From contig NW_001865053.1 in NCBI RefSeq assembly GCF_000002865.3, forward strand, positions 473,949 to 537,948: a DNA stretch of 64,000 bases, written 5' to 3'. The stretch comes from Monosiga brevicollis MX1. Its lineage: Eukaryota; Opisthokonta; Choanoflagellata; Craspedida; Salpingoecidae. The notes below the pieces were generated by a model, which saw only the letters and a list, made by a program, of their open reading frames with translations, was not told the DNA's origin and ran no database searches. This document shows, piece by piece, positions 33,737-46,064 of this stretch. Within the stretch, counting starts at the first letter, position 1; the number at the start of each line of letters is the position of its first letter. The translations under genes and the position numbers were made by a program.

Positions 33737-36700
33737 TTAGCTGTAATTGTTGAGCTCGTTACACAACGCTAAGCGTCGCAGGTTGGCCAGGCAACATGCT
33801 GACACCTCAGCGACATCGTTGCTTTTTGAGCCAACCAGATCTACGTCATTTGTGACCCAACAGGCATGCTCTGAGTGAGGCGCTGCCATTGTTTTTCGGC
33901 CCGAGCGGGGTTGACATTCACAAGAACGCCATTGCCAGGGACTCACCGAGCAGGTGCGGAACAACGTTTGCGTTGTGCATGACGATGCAATTTTCGGCAT
34001 CCTTGCTGAGCTCATGCAAAGCGCGTGCCGTTTGGCCACGCACACCATCATTCTGCCATTGCAATTGGGATGAGGAGGAAGGATGAGAAAGGAAAAAAAA
34101 AGTTTAAAAATCCCTGATGCAACCATTCAGACTTGACCAGATGAGACCTGGGACCACCGGAGAAGCAGCAACAAGAACACACGCACCTTGGATCGTAGAA
34201 ACTTGGCCAAGGGGGCCACGGCGCCGTACTCGCCAAAACTGATGCGGTTGTTTCCAAAGCTGCAGCAGTTGGCAATGGCTGCTGCCAGGTGCTCGCGGAG
34301 CAGATCTTCCTTGGTGTCCACCAAATCGCAGAGAAGCGGCACAACCGCGTGATCCGTAATGACGGCCAAGTTCTCCTCATCCTTGGCAATCTGTGCAACG
34401 GCTGCACAGACCGCAGCAACGACTTCAAGGTGCTCTGACTTGAGCAGACCAACGACCAGCTCAACACCGCCGACAAAGGAGCGAACGAGCGCTCCGGCAT
34501 CCCGAGCATTTTCAATGCACGGACCAATGGCCCAAGCCGCCGATGCAACAACATTAATGTTCTCTGACTTGAGCAGTGACCAGAGAAGGCGCACGCCATC
34601 CAGCTTGTCAATAACGTCCATGTTTTCCTTGGAGGCAGCAGCCGCGCCCACAGCGCGCGTGGCATTAATTAACAGCTCGTAGTTGGTGCTGGTCAGTAAT
34701 TTGACCAAGGGCTCAATGCCGCCCGTGGTGCGGATACTTTTGCACGAGTCAGGGTTGACGGCCAGTGCCGCCAGCGCCCCTGCCACATTGGTAAGGACCA
34801 CCTCATCGCCGTTCTTGAGAAGGCCCACCAAAGCATCCACCGCCTTGAGCTCGGAGAAGCGCTTGACATTTTGTGGATCGGCCGCGCATTTCCAGATGGC
34901 GCCCGACGCACCCTCCAGCAAGTGCTGGTCGGAGCTACCCTGCAACAGGGCCACCAACGGGGCGAGGCCATCGCACTCGCGCACCAGCGCTTGAGTGGCA
35001 GCGTCCTCTGCACACTTGAAAATGGTCATGGCACTGTGCGCCTGCAGACTGCCATTCTGTTTGCGTAGATTCTCCACCAGGAAGGGGATAAGGCGGTACT
35101 TGCGAATGAGGTTGCGATAGGTGGGATGGCTGGCACATTCCTGCAGCACACCAACAACGGGAACGAGCAGCTCCACGTTGTCCGATTGAAGCAGTTGCGC
35201 CAATAGATCAACGGCGCCTGCACTCAGAATGTGTTCTTTGTTCTTGCTCGACTTGGAGCACATCCACAGCATTTGCGCGCCGGCGCGCGCAACATCGTGC
35301 TTGTCTTGTTCCAAGCCCTGGCGCAGCAGAGCAACTCCGCGACCAATACCGCCGTAGAAGCGCACCATGCGGCGATTGCGAGGGTTTTCGGCGCAGTTGG
35401 CCAAGGTCAAGGCTGCATTGACTTTGATCTCGTCATTTTCGTCATCCAGAAGTTGCACAAGCGGGCGCACCCCGTTCATGTTGGCCACGTCGCGCTTCAC
35501 AAAGTAGTCGCGCGAGGCATCCTTCAAGATCTCAAGGGCACCAATGCGGCACTTGACATCCTCGGTATCCAAGAGGTTCACCAAAACGTCGAGGCCATCA
35601 CCGTGGCGCAGGGCATACTGGCACTCTGGGCTGGCGGGGTTCATGTCTCGCAGCAAGCAAAGTGAAATCAAGGTTGCAGTTTCGTTACCGCCCGCCAAAT
35701 ACTTGACTGCAAAATATGCACGCCCAAGCAGGCATGTTAAAACCGTGAGGGCAGAAGCGCGGCTTGCAGAGGCAAAGGAAAACGCGAGCTACGCACCCAA
35801 CTTTTGGACGGCCCAGTACTCGGAAGGAAGCTCCTGGTCTTTGAGAGGGCGCTCATCAAGCTCGACCTCGTCAAGATCATCCTCGCTCTCTGAAAACTCT
35901 TCGACAGGGCGTATCGGCTATCAAGCAGAAAGAAGGGTGAGCGCGGCCATCAGATACTTGACAGGCCCCATGGAGCGCACAATGAATAGGTCAGACACAG
36001 CAGCACAACGCGGTGGCAAAGGGCTTTGACTTGATGGCTAGTCATGACGCTGAGAATTTACGTTGAAAAAGATCAGGTGGGAGTAAGGCCTTACCTCAAG
36101 CGTGCGGCGGGGAAGCATCGCCGAGACAGTGCGAGATGCGTGCGCTTGCAAGGTGGAGCTGGCGTTGCGGCTAATGCCCTTGTTGCGTTTGCCAGCGGCT
36201 GAGCGTTTGTCTGTGGCACTAGCATGGCTGGAGTGGCGCACAAAGCTGGAACGGCTGGTCAACATGCCATCGGCCGGCGCTGCAATGGTCAAGCCCAGAT
36301 TGGCCCAGCGAGGGGAAGGCTGCAGCACACGACGGCGCTGGGCGCCCTTGGCTGCGGCAGAGGGACCACCCCGCTTGGTGTTGCTTAGCGAGCTGGTATC
36401 GGGAATCAAGGCTGCCACAGTAGCCCGCCGCGTTTGTTGCTGCGCATTGCAAAAAAAAAAGGAGGGGGCCAAACGAAATGCAAACACGGGCCGCAAAATA
36501 AGTTGCTGTCAAGTCTGCACTACTACAATGGATTGCCTCGATGTAGTGGGTTGCGTACCTTGGAAGGCTGATTCTCAATGGTATCGGCAAAATGGGGCGA
36601 CACGCCCTTGAGAAGGGCTGTAAGAGATGTATAGGTTTGACCGATACGTGCATCCTCTTCCGAGCTTTTAGCTCGCCAAAACCCTTCCTTGTTCACGACG

Positions 36701-37842
36701 ATGAAGCAACCCTCTGCATCACGAGGCTTGCAGATGATATAGCCTAGATCGCCGTGCTCACGACGCCATGGCGGAGCACGAACGCCGTTGGAGAAGGTGT
36801 AGGCGTTTTCCCAGTCAATGCTGTCCAAGCAATCCTCGTCCTCGGGACCAGCATAACTCTTGAGCGTCTCCAGCTCTGCTTCAGCCGCAGACATGGTCAC
36901 CTTGTCGTCGGGGACGCTGGGCTGCTGTGGTAACGCGTCGTCGACAAACGACAGCAGGTGAAATAACGCTGGCGTGCAACTCGACAAAAGGTGAGGGCGG
37001 GCGCGGCTCGTACCGTGGCGCCATTGGCCTGTTGCAGCTTGACATCAGCCACATGCAGTACATGCACCAGGTTGATAAAGGTCTCGTCCTCCTAGAAAAG
37101 ATCAAGGCGGGACGGATGGTCAGACGGTGATACGCCAGCATGAGCTCTTCCTTAAGCAAGTTGGACGTACGTCTTCAGGTTCCGTCACCGCTTTGAGATT
37201 GGCCCCGTTGCCATATGCTGAGCCCAGGATGTTGGCAGCAGGGTCCGGATTGGCTGCATTGGTGCACAACCGGCATGAGGTTGCATGGGAAATAAGATGC
37301 ATTGACGCATCCCCTGTCATGGCAAGGCTGAAGAAATACTGGCAAGACGATGACGCACCGGCAATGACTTGACGCAACTCCTCGACTTGGTCGGCTCCAG
37401 CCACGGCTAGAATTTGCAGAAGAGAGCGAAGGGTGTCCACAGAGACCACGCCCTCGACCTTTTCGACCTGCAGAGTCATCAAACGTGAGCGCCAGCTCAT
37501 GGGACAAACGGGTCGTTCTGGGGCTGTGCAAGAAGAGGGGGCCCCACCCACCGTCTCAGGGAGCTTGTCTTCGCTGAGCTGAGTCGTCCACTTCAAGGGA
37601 GTCTTGAAGCTGATCTGTAGTCACATGTGTGCGTGTTCGTGTCAGTGCAAGCGGCAGATTCCGCAACCAAATGCGCGGTTGTTGACTTGGCGTGTTGCGC
37701 GTATCGAGCTTCTGACCTGAGCTTCCGTAGCATTATCCGCCACCAAGACTTCAAGCTCTTTGGCAATCTGGCTGAGAAGACGGTCAACAGCCGGGGTAGG
37801 CTTGAGCGCCTGACCGGCCAACTGAGAATGAATCACGCCCAT
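33737..37842 (-). CDS. ODAD2: Outer dynein arm docking complex protein ODAD2 (ARMC4)
   Basis: Armadillo-repeat protein that anchors outer dynein arms on ciliary doublets. The start MGVIHSQLAGQALKPTPAVD (ATG 37842) is followed by small exons with ISFKTPLKW, VSVDTLRSLLQILAVAGADQ, DPAANILGSAYGNGANLKAV and ETFINLVHVLHVADVKLQQA. Then come SIDWENAYTFSNGVRAPPWR (ARMC4 signature), a Ser/Arg-rich linker and LPSEYWAVQKL. The block 34127-35698 is nearly all armadillo repeats (GNETATLISLCLLRDMNPAS, VPVVGVLQECASHPTYRNLI, DGVRLLWSLLKSENINVVAS, AIAKDEENLAVITDHAVVPL-type). It ends with exons NDGVRGQTARALHELSKDAE and CCLANLRRLALCNELNNYS. Order and sequence match human ARMC4 throughout. About a dozen exons. 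Confidence 0.93.
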
Positions 37843-38557
37843 CGTGTTCCCAGCTCAAACTGGGAGATAGGAGACAAAGAGCCAGCGTGAGATATCAAAC
37901 GATAGCAAAGGCCAGGCTGAGGTACGGCTGCCCGGGCCACCCTATCGCTGGACTTGATGTTTGCAACAGGGATGTGTGACCGCAACGCCTTGCAATCCTG
38001 CCTCAAGCCCAGACGTCCTCTTCCTTGATCCGGTTCGGCAGACGATTCACTCACAAAGAGCATCAGGGACGAGCAGTGATGGTGGACTCCAATAACGCAG
38101 TCACAACGACGCGAGTGAACGTGATCTGTTCAATGCACGCTCTCCGCCACCAAAACTACCCACGGCCTCGTCCCGCTCAAGTCCGATTTGACCGCGGAGG
38201 AGCGTGTAGCGATTTGCGACCAGACGACACGATGCGCGCTGCACACAGGCGAGAAAAGTTGGTCGCTAGCGTTCTTCGCCGTCGCCAAGGCCAATGTAAA
38301 ACTGAATAACTTTTCGCTTTGAAAATACCAATAACACAATACAGATATTTGATAAGCAAACCTTGTTTTGTCGACAATAAATTTCCATCTGACAAATCTG
38401 ACAAATCATGTACCTCTCTATTCTAATCTCAATGTTCTCGGCTTTCAACTTTTGCGTCGCGCGTTTGTGTGTAACGGTTTTCAGTGCGTGACCAGCAGCA
38501 AACGCGCAGCAGGGCGGCGGCGGCGGCGGCGGCGGTGGCCGTGCTTGTGCCGATACG
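37843..38557. promoter_or_regulatory. Divergent promoter region, ODAD2 / PWWP protein
   Basis: About 715 bases between two head-to-head starts, with an AT-richer core near 38310-38440 and a GGC repeat at about 38515-38536 just upstream of the plus-strand start. No TATA box can be assigned with confidence. Call rests on gene orientation. Confidence 0.5.
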
Positions 38558-41500
38558 ATGAGTGCGCGGCGTGCAAGCCGTACAAGTGACAAGACCAATG
38601 ATGTTCGGTAAGCCTGGCTGGTGGATCACTGACTGATGTGCTGTACCTGTATCTCGATCGAATGCACACAGCAAGAGTGGCTGAGCTCGTGGGATCCGAC
38701 CCGAGCTGAGGGGTCCAGGGCACCTCTTCACGGATCCGAGCTGCTGTTATGTTAGGCTGACCGTCAACAATTTGGTCTGGTGCAAGCTGAAAAAGATTCC
38801 ACATTGGCCCTGCATTGTGGTGCGTGATGATTGCTCTCCGATGTAGCGCGGCGTGTCGTTTGACAAAGAAAGCCTCAAATACTCTGCGTCCGCCCTGCCG
38901 TGTAGACCAGCGACAAAGAAGGGCCGCAGCGCTTTGAAGTGACGTTTTTAAATGACAAGGGGGCCATGTATGTACCGTGATTGCGGGCAACTCGTTCATA
39001 TGTGTTTCTTCTCGCGCGCGAGTCTGTGTGTCTTGCTTGACACGCATCGCATCTCCACGTCCTCCGCCGCTGTAGCGAGGATGTGCGGGTCAAGGATCTC
39101 TTTTACTGGATGGATGAACGACGCGAGGCCTGGGAGAAAGCTGGCCGGCAAAAGCACACTATGCCCAATTTTCCCGGTGCTGTTGAGGAGGTTTGTATGC
39201 GACCACCAGTCGGCTTGCCCGTGGTTCACTGCGCCAGCATTCGCACCTGGCCATGGCCTTGACTTGCTGCCCCTCCGCCGATAACAGGCTCAGAAACACT
39301 TGAAGCAATATCCCAAGATTGCGCTGGACTACTATCTAGGCGTAGGTGGACCATCACTTTCCTTGCATGCACGCACACCCTCACACACACGCACACACCG
39401 CACCGCCTCAGTCGATGGCCCATGCCTGTGAGCCTGTTGATGAACCTCACATGTGGGGCGACGATGTAGGCGGACAAGGGATCGCCCCCTCAGTCAAAGG
39501 CCAAGAAGCCTGCACGCCGCTCTTCTACACAGGATCCAGCACCCATGCGACGCAGTCGCTCCACGCCTCGATCTGGTTCGGGCTCGGCACAGACCAACGA
39601 AACAGAGCCACGCCGCCAGTCACATTCTCGCTCAGGTAGCTCGCCGGCTTCTGAAGCCGTCAAGGACAAGAACAGCCATCAAAGAGGGCAGACATCAACC
39701 CCTGCTCTGGATCGCAAGCACAGCAGCAGTCGGGCGACGTCAGCCGGCTCCGGATTGCGCCGGCGATCGTCAACCCGACTGCAAGACAGAAACGGCAACA
39801 GCGACAGTGACAGTGATAGTGACGGTGACCTACCTGACGTTTTGACAACGGCTAGCAACTCCAAAGGATTTCCCAAGGGCAGCATCGTCTGGGCCAGCTT
39901 GAACGGCCGCACCAACTTCTGGCCTGCCAAGGTATGCATGCCTTTTGGCCTCACATCCTTGCGCAGACGCCTTGAACGCCCAGTCACATCTCCAACATCT
40001 GGCGCCCGCATTAGGTGAAGGAGGACAGCACATCAAACCGGGCGATGGTCCGCTTCTACAACTATAAAAAGGGTACACAGGCGTGAGTGACCACGCGTAT
40101 GCTATCAGCAGGAGGTTGACGCGACTTGGGCAAAACCTAACAACATCACGTGATGCCACGCAGGCAACTCTGTTACTGCCGGGCTTGGGACAAATACCCC
40201 AAGGGTGCGCTTTGGCCGGACATGGAAATTTACTCTCAGATGTTTCTGCGCGTGCGCCTGTGCTCAATCTAGTGCTACGTTCCTCATAGACTGCAAGAGC
40301 GAGAAAATTCGCAAAGCCATCGAATTGGCAACAGTGGCTCTTCGAGCCCGGCAGCGGCGAGAAAAAGCCGAGGATGACATGGATCGACTTTTGAATCGAA
40401 AAGGGGATGTTTTGAGCAGCTCGTCTGAGGCATCCGAGTCAGAGGCCACTAGCATGCCCCCCCAAAAGCGATCGAAGCGCCCAAGCACCACAGCACCCCA
40501 TCAACAAGGTAGCCAAAGGCGGGCACTTTCATGATTATGACCTTCTTTTTTTTGGCTCCTTGTTTGACCTACTGCGACGTCAGCATTGCACCGCAACTCA
40601 TGGTTGTTCTCGGGGGTGTTTTAGATGGCCGGCGAGCACACCGTGTGCGAGCCCGCTCCCGGGTGGTGGAGACGGATACCCAGGTGGCCACTGTGAGCGC
40701 CGTCATCAAGCGTCATGTCAGAGGCAAGGTTCGTTGCGGAAGGTCTTTGGTGGCACATTGGCATGTTGATGCATGCTCGTGTCTCCCTCTTGTCGTGTTG
40801 TCCAAGCACGAACTTTCCTGAGCAACGCTCCAATTCCTTGCCTCTGATATCGTTGTGCTCGCTGATTGGCCCCGCGCTCCTTTTCGTTTGAATCGAAGGT
40901 GTCGTGGTCGCCCGAGTTTGAGGACGGCGACAGTGAGGAGGAGACGACAGAGGCAGATATGCCCGGCAGGATGTCAATCGATCCTCAGTCACTTTCTGCG
41001 GCCGACCAAGAATGTTTTCAACGACTTGAGTGTGTCCCTCTCCGTGATGACTGCACAATGTGTTTTTGGTTGTTGTTGTTGTTGGTATGGGAGCAGGGCT
41101 CATACCTGTCTCTCTCATCGTGTTGCCCCCATCCCTCTTGAACATCTGTAAACAGCTCATTCCTGGAGCAATTTGAGGAGCTATTGCCACGGTGCCAGCC
41201 CCACGTGCTGGATTTATGCGCTCGGAGGGTATCTGATAGTCCCCTTCTCAACATGTTTGACAACTGGAAGGAATCGTCAGCGGTACAGTCTGCGCGGCCT
41301 GATTCCCTTGCTGAGAGCATGGGCTTCTATAGTTGACATGTCTCTCGTTGACCTTACTGCTGCAGAAGCTGGAGCAAAGCCTGGCCCAGCACATGAGCTA
41401 TGGCCCTCTTGCCACGGGCTATAAGAATGTCGACGAGTTGGTAAGACATGGCTTGTCACCTACATTATTTTTCTTCGTGATGCCTCCGTTTTCGCCTTGA

Positions 41501-41982
41501 CCATCACGGGGAGTTGAGGTCCAGCCCCCTCTCATCGGATGGTCTGGATGGCTCGCTACGCAGCGAAAAATGGCGTCTGAACAAGTTTCGTCTTGGGTCG
41601 ACGGGGCTCCATCTGGATGCCCAACTCAGCCACACAGGCGCCGCATCTTTTGTGACCTCGTTTGTCTTCCCGAGGCCATCATCCAAGCCGCTGCGCTGCA
41701 TGACAACGTGCCTTTGAGTGAGGTGCGCCCTGCTTGCATTGCCTTGTTCCTTGCCAAAGATGATGAGCGCCCCGAACGGTCTCGCCCATGTGTGCTGGCG
41801 ATTTCTGATGCGGTTGCCGGCATCAGGCTCGGGAGCAGGTGCTCGCGGGTCGGCGATGGCAACCAGAAGTGCTGCGAATGCGGATTTATGCGCAGCTCGG
41901 GCCCGATAGAGAAGAGCTTGCTGACGCGAGCGAGGATGCCAGCGAGGGCGAAGGCATGAGTGAAGGTGAGAATGCAGAGTAG
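38558..41982 (+). CDS. Chromatin protein with two PWWP domains and an MUM1/PWWP3-like C-terminus
   Basis: PWWP domains bind methylated histone tails and DNA. Exon 1 is MSARRASRTSDKTNDVR (38558-38607). The first PWWP reads LTVNNLVWCKLKKIPHWPCI, then EGPQRFEVTFLNDKGA, DVRVKDLFYWMDERREAWEK and HLKQYPKIALDYYLG. A Ser/Arg-rich linker full of SDSD repeats follows, then the second PWWP: FPKGSIVWASLNGRTNFWPA, VKEDSTSNRAMVRFYNYKKG, CYCRAWDKYPKGALWPDMEI and a helix KIRKAIELATVALRARQR. Acidic and basic tails with SKRPSTTAP-like nuclear signals come next. The C-terminal block RIFCDLVCLPEAIIQAAALH resembles the LPEAII region of animal MUM1/PWWP3 proteins. The end REELADASEDASEGEG to GENAE stops at 41982. 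About 14 exons; the join near 41.78-41.83 kb is unresolved. Confidence 0.8.
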
Positions 41983-42396
41983 CTCCCAGAAGACAAACCC
42001 CTCAACGGTCGCTGCTGTGTGCGGTCTCAAGTGATAAAAGAATAATGATATGCTGGCCAGTCCTTCTGATTGATTGACATGCAAGATGAATCACAAAAGG
42101 CAACGATCCTAATTGGCACACCCATGGCGGCCCCACCGCTGCCTTATGGCCATCTAGGGAGCACACACACCACAACACACACACAAATGGGAAGAAAAAA
42201 AAACCCCCCTCCCCCAATACGACGGTGACTGTCACACACATAGATAGACGTGAGTGTCAGCTGTTTTTGGTTGTTGTTGTTGTTGTTGGTTTTGGATCCA
42301 CATCAGCATCTCTTCTTGCATTTGGGGTGGCGAGCATCGAGCTGCAGCTTGACCCACTTTGCTGCCCTCACTCGGAGACAGGAACGACCGGCTGCC
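41983..42396. other. Spacer between PWWP gene and TIR gene
   Basis: About 410 bases of PWWP 3' region and TIR-gene upstream region. Has an A/C homopolymer patch at about 42195-42216 and a GTT run at about 42270-42289. No gene seen. Confidence 0.5.
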
Positions 42397-45300
42397 ATGG
42401 CACAGGTGGACGAACCGCCCAAGCGCTATCACATTTTCATCAGCTACCGGGTGCAGGCATTGGCGGAGCTGGCCGAACGGCTGTGCGACAAGGTGCGCAT
42501 GCTTTTGATGCTCGTCGCTCGTCGCGCCATGTCAACATAACCGCTTTGTCTGGCACCGTCACCACCCCAACAGCTGCAGCAACTGGACATTGACAACGAG
42601 CATGGCTTGCGTATCCGATGCTTTTTGGACAAGCAAAATCTGAATCATGGCGCCAGTTGGCGGCAACAATGCACCGACGCCGTGCGCGAATCCTGCCTCT
42701 TTGTCCCGCTATACAGCGAGGCCACGCTGGCCAAGTACTTGGACACGGAGGAGGATCAGTCAGATGATACCTTTCTGTACGAGCAAGCCTTGGCGCTCGA
42801 GCTTCGTCGCCAGGGCGAGATTGTCTTCATGCCTCTGATGGTCGGCACGGTGGATGATCAAGAGCGCTATACCAAGTTTTCGGGATTTGGGCGCCGCTTC
42901 AGTTCGGCCCTCGGCCCCAGTCTAGAGAGTGGCCAGACCCTGCCCATTAAAACGCTGTTCAAGCAAGCCTTTCAGGCTCAAGGCATCTTTGTCAACCCGC
43001 TGGAGCTGGGCGAGAAGGTGGTGCAGTTGGCAGACGATCTCTCCCGCCGGGTCTGGCCCAAGTTTCGTAACCGATGGCACGACCCTGCCGTGCTGCAACC
43101 CGAGGCCCCAGTCAAATGCGTTCAATGCGAGGAACTGTATATGCCGTCGCAAAATACCCGGGGCTCTTGCCGATACCACCAATACCCAGACTGGGGCAGT
43201 GTTCGTGCCTGCTGTGGCTCGACCACCGACCCTTGGCGAAAAAAGTCCCAGCTCGGCTGTCAGGTGGGCCCCCACCAGTCGCGGCACCACAACGAATATC
43301 CCTATGAGAGCAAGGTTATTCTGAGCCAAGCTTTCTGGAATGATGTGGGCAACCGCAAACGCATGCTCGTCTTGGAAAGCAGCGACTATGAAACGCCTGC
43401 TTTGAGTGTCCATGCCAAGCTGGCGTCGGCCACCACTCAAACCCGCATGACGGCCTTCAAGGGCCACTTGTGCCTCTGGCTCGGTTATGCACTGCGTGAC
43501 TACGTGGCCTTTATCGGGCCTCCTGAGCTGAATCATGCCGAGCAGACGTTGTCCAATGATAGTGGCAACACCCTCATTCATCGCTTTGAGCGTGAGAACG
43601 GTGCGTTTGTGCCAGGCCCCTCAAGACGCTTGTTTTACATGCCATGTACATCCGGATGTAAATTTTTTATTCTTGTGCCCTCATCTGCGACACTGACAGC
43701 TCACTCACTCTGAAACACAACTTTTTGGTCTGATTTATCCGTTGTGGTGGGGGACACAGGCGCCTATGCAGAGGCCCACTGGGTCATGGAGGAAGGTCGC
43801 GTGGTTGGCATGCGCCTGGTGGCCAAATCAGCAACGTGCGAGGAATCATCAGGCATTGTCCTCTTCGACTGGGATGGTGAGCACGCCAAGCCCACCCCAA
43901 CCCTCGTTTTTTCTTGCTTGGGTGTTTGTCTGACTCACATCTGTTGTGGGTTGTGGACGAGCAGGTAAAGACGAGATTAAGGTGCGGGAGATCAAGGATG
44001 TCAAGGATGGGCAACTTGCCGAGTATGATCCCATCGACGATGTTCCTTTGAGTTGCCAGCCCGAGGTAGGCCTATGCTGGGAAAGTGTCTGAAGCTCACG
44101 TGCTGGTCATGCGTCAACTATTCACGTGTGGGGCGCCGATACCGCTGGTCAAAGCTGTGCTTTTGCTTGACACAAACCCACGACCTCACTTGATGTATTC
44201 TGCTTTCTTCTTCGTGCTGCCTAGGCACTGTTGTCGGGTGGTTTTTGGCGGCAGATGCTACCAGGACCGGGCCGCGGGGATTTGCAACCCGGGCTTAGTC
44301 CCTGTCTCACGCTCATGACGAGCGGGGAGATGGAGGCCAACCCTGTCAATATTATTAATGCTGACGTGGAGTGCTTCAACTGGACGGTGAGCGTGATTAA
44401 CAAGAGCAGCGAAGACAACATTTTGCTCAGCGTCAAGACGGAATTCGCTGTGCCCGGTGGCGAAATGCAAGCATGTCAGTTGCAAGGCGATATTCTGACA
44501 GCGCTGCCCATCAACTTGGGTAGCCGTCAGGCCACACGCGTGACATGTCGACTGATCGTGCCCGTTCCCGTGCAGCGCGGCTCTGCCATGTGGAATCGAT
44601 CGGGGCTGGCTCGGCTACACCCTGTGCTCTTCAAGCTGGCCGTGACGGACATGCACGGCGAGACGGCAACGTTGCTGCACGAATTTCGAAACCAGGTGGC
44701 CTGTCTACCCGAGCCCCGCGAGAACAGCAACGAACTCCTGCGGCTCCCTATCGACTCGGGTAGCTGCCTGGATCGGTCCTTCCTGACCATGTCGGTGGAG
44801 GGTGAGGACAAACTCTGCATCCACGGGCTATCCTCGCGCCTGGAGATGACTCGGGAAGTTCAGCGTTGCCTGGTGTACAAAGCCATCCGTGACAAGACTG
44901 ATTACTTCAACATCGACATGAAACTTCACGCGGATGTGCCACATCAACTGGGTATCTGGGTCGATCGGTCGCTGCGTCGCTGCGTTGCTCTAACGCTTGA
45001 GCTCCAGGGCGAGCTGGCCACCGTGCGGGCGATTGTTCCGATGCCGTTTATGGCACGAAGCGTGCACGAAGCGCTAGACCCTGCTGCTCCAGTATCAAAG
45101 GCGTCCCGCCAGCTAACTTCCCTCACTCTACAGCAGAGTTTTGCCGACTGGGCGGTCCGCCCCGGTGCAGACGAGCCCGAGTGGTTTAGCGTGGAAAAGG
45201 TTCTACAACATCAGCCATTTGTAGCTCCTGACTGGCAGGCGTACCTGCCCCTTGCGCAGCGTGTGGGCTTGACTGAGTCCCAAAACGACGCCCCAGTGGG

Positions 45301-45427
45301 ACGGGAGCGCACCGAGACCATGCCAAACGTGGCAACCCTACTACGCACGCTCCTGGCACGCATGGATGCGCTCGACGCCAAAGTTGACCGCGTCGAAAGC
45401 CTCCTCCTACGCCAGGCGCACCAATGA
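42397..45427 (+). CDS. TIR-domain protein with a CHORD-like zinc cluster, 847 aa
   Basis: Five exons join in phase: 42397-42492, 42574-43600, 43760-43876, 43965-44065 and 44225-45427. Residues 10-125 are a TIR domain: KRYHIFISYR (box 1), IRCFLDKQNLNHGASW (box 2 loop), SCLFVPLYSEA, then FLYEQALALELRRQG before a strand IVFMPLMVG. Glu102 lines up with the catalytic Glu of TIR NADases such as SARM1. Residues 214-266 carry C-x2-C, C-x2-H, CC and GC-x4-H (CVQC, CRYH, ACCG, GCQVGPH), close to a CHORD zinc module. The rest (about 280-800) is unassigned, probably beta-rich. The last 35 residues form a coiled coil (LRTLLARMDALDAKVDRVES). No signal peptide or membrane segment, so likely cytosolic. NAD cleavage and immune-type signalling are inferences from the TIR fold. 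Confidence 0.85.
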
Positions 45428-46064
45428 GCATTATCACGGGACAGGGAAGCAGCAGCAGGGACATGCTGACAATTCATCCAGAAAACCACCGATTTTCAAT
45501 ATTCGAGGTGTATTTGTTAGATATCCACATTGCAATCTTATCGTAATCACCCTGATGGAAGAAGTAGAAAATCAGGCAGATCATGCAGCAAGGCCTGAAC
45601 CACTAAAGGTTAACCTCAAGCTTCATCCCCCAAAGGTACATGAAGCGAATCATGGAGAAGATGAAGATGAAGACAGAGAGAGAGAAAGGATACAAAGTAT
45701 CACGCGGTCTCTCTCTCTCTCAGTTTTCTCTCTCTCTTCGTTCTCTCTCTCTCTCTTGGCTGACACGCGCTCGCTCGGACGGAACTTGGTCGACGGAGCC
45801 GACAGCTTTGACGAGACGGTGCAAGCGGCCAATAGAATTTCATCCAGTCAGGGTGTGGATTCACAGCACGGCCTGCTTTCACTCCTCCTTTGAACTGGTC
45901 TCAAGCACTTGAGGAGGTTCGACAACCCGGCCTCGACGAGACAGCGCACGCGGTGCAGCGCGAGTCGAAGCGTTCTTATGCTGCTGCCCGTGTTCCATAG
46001 ATTATCCAACCTTGGATCCTGTCATCTTGACCTCCAACCCCCTTGGTATTCCAATCCCATCATC
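45428..46064. repeat. Spacer with CT microsatellites upstream of PAM16
   Basis: About 640 bases. Interrupted CT tracts at about 45708-45762 with GA-rich sequence just before. No gene seen. Confidence 0.6.

Noticed and set aside
42397-45427. Recent bacterial transfer of the TIR gene
   Set aside because: Four introns, host-like GC-rich codon use and a eukaryotic zinc module argue against a recent bacterial origin.
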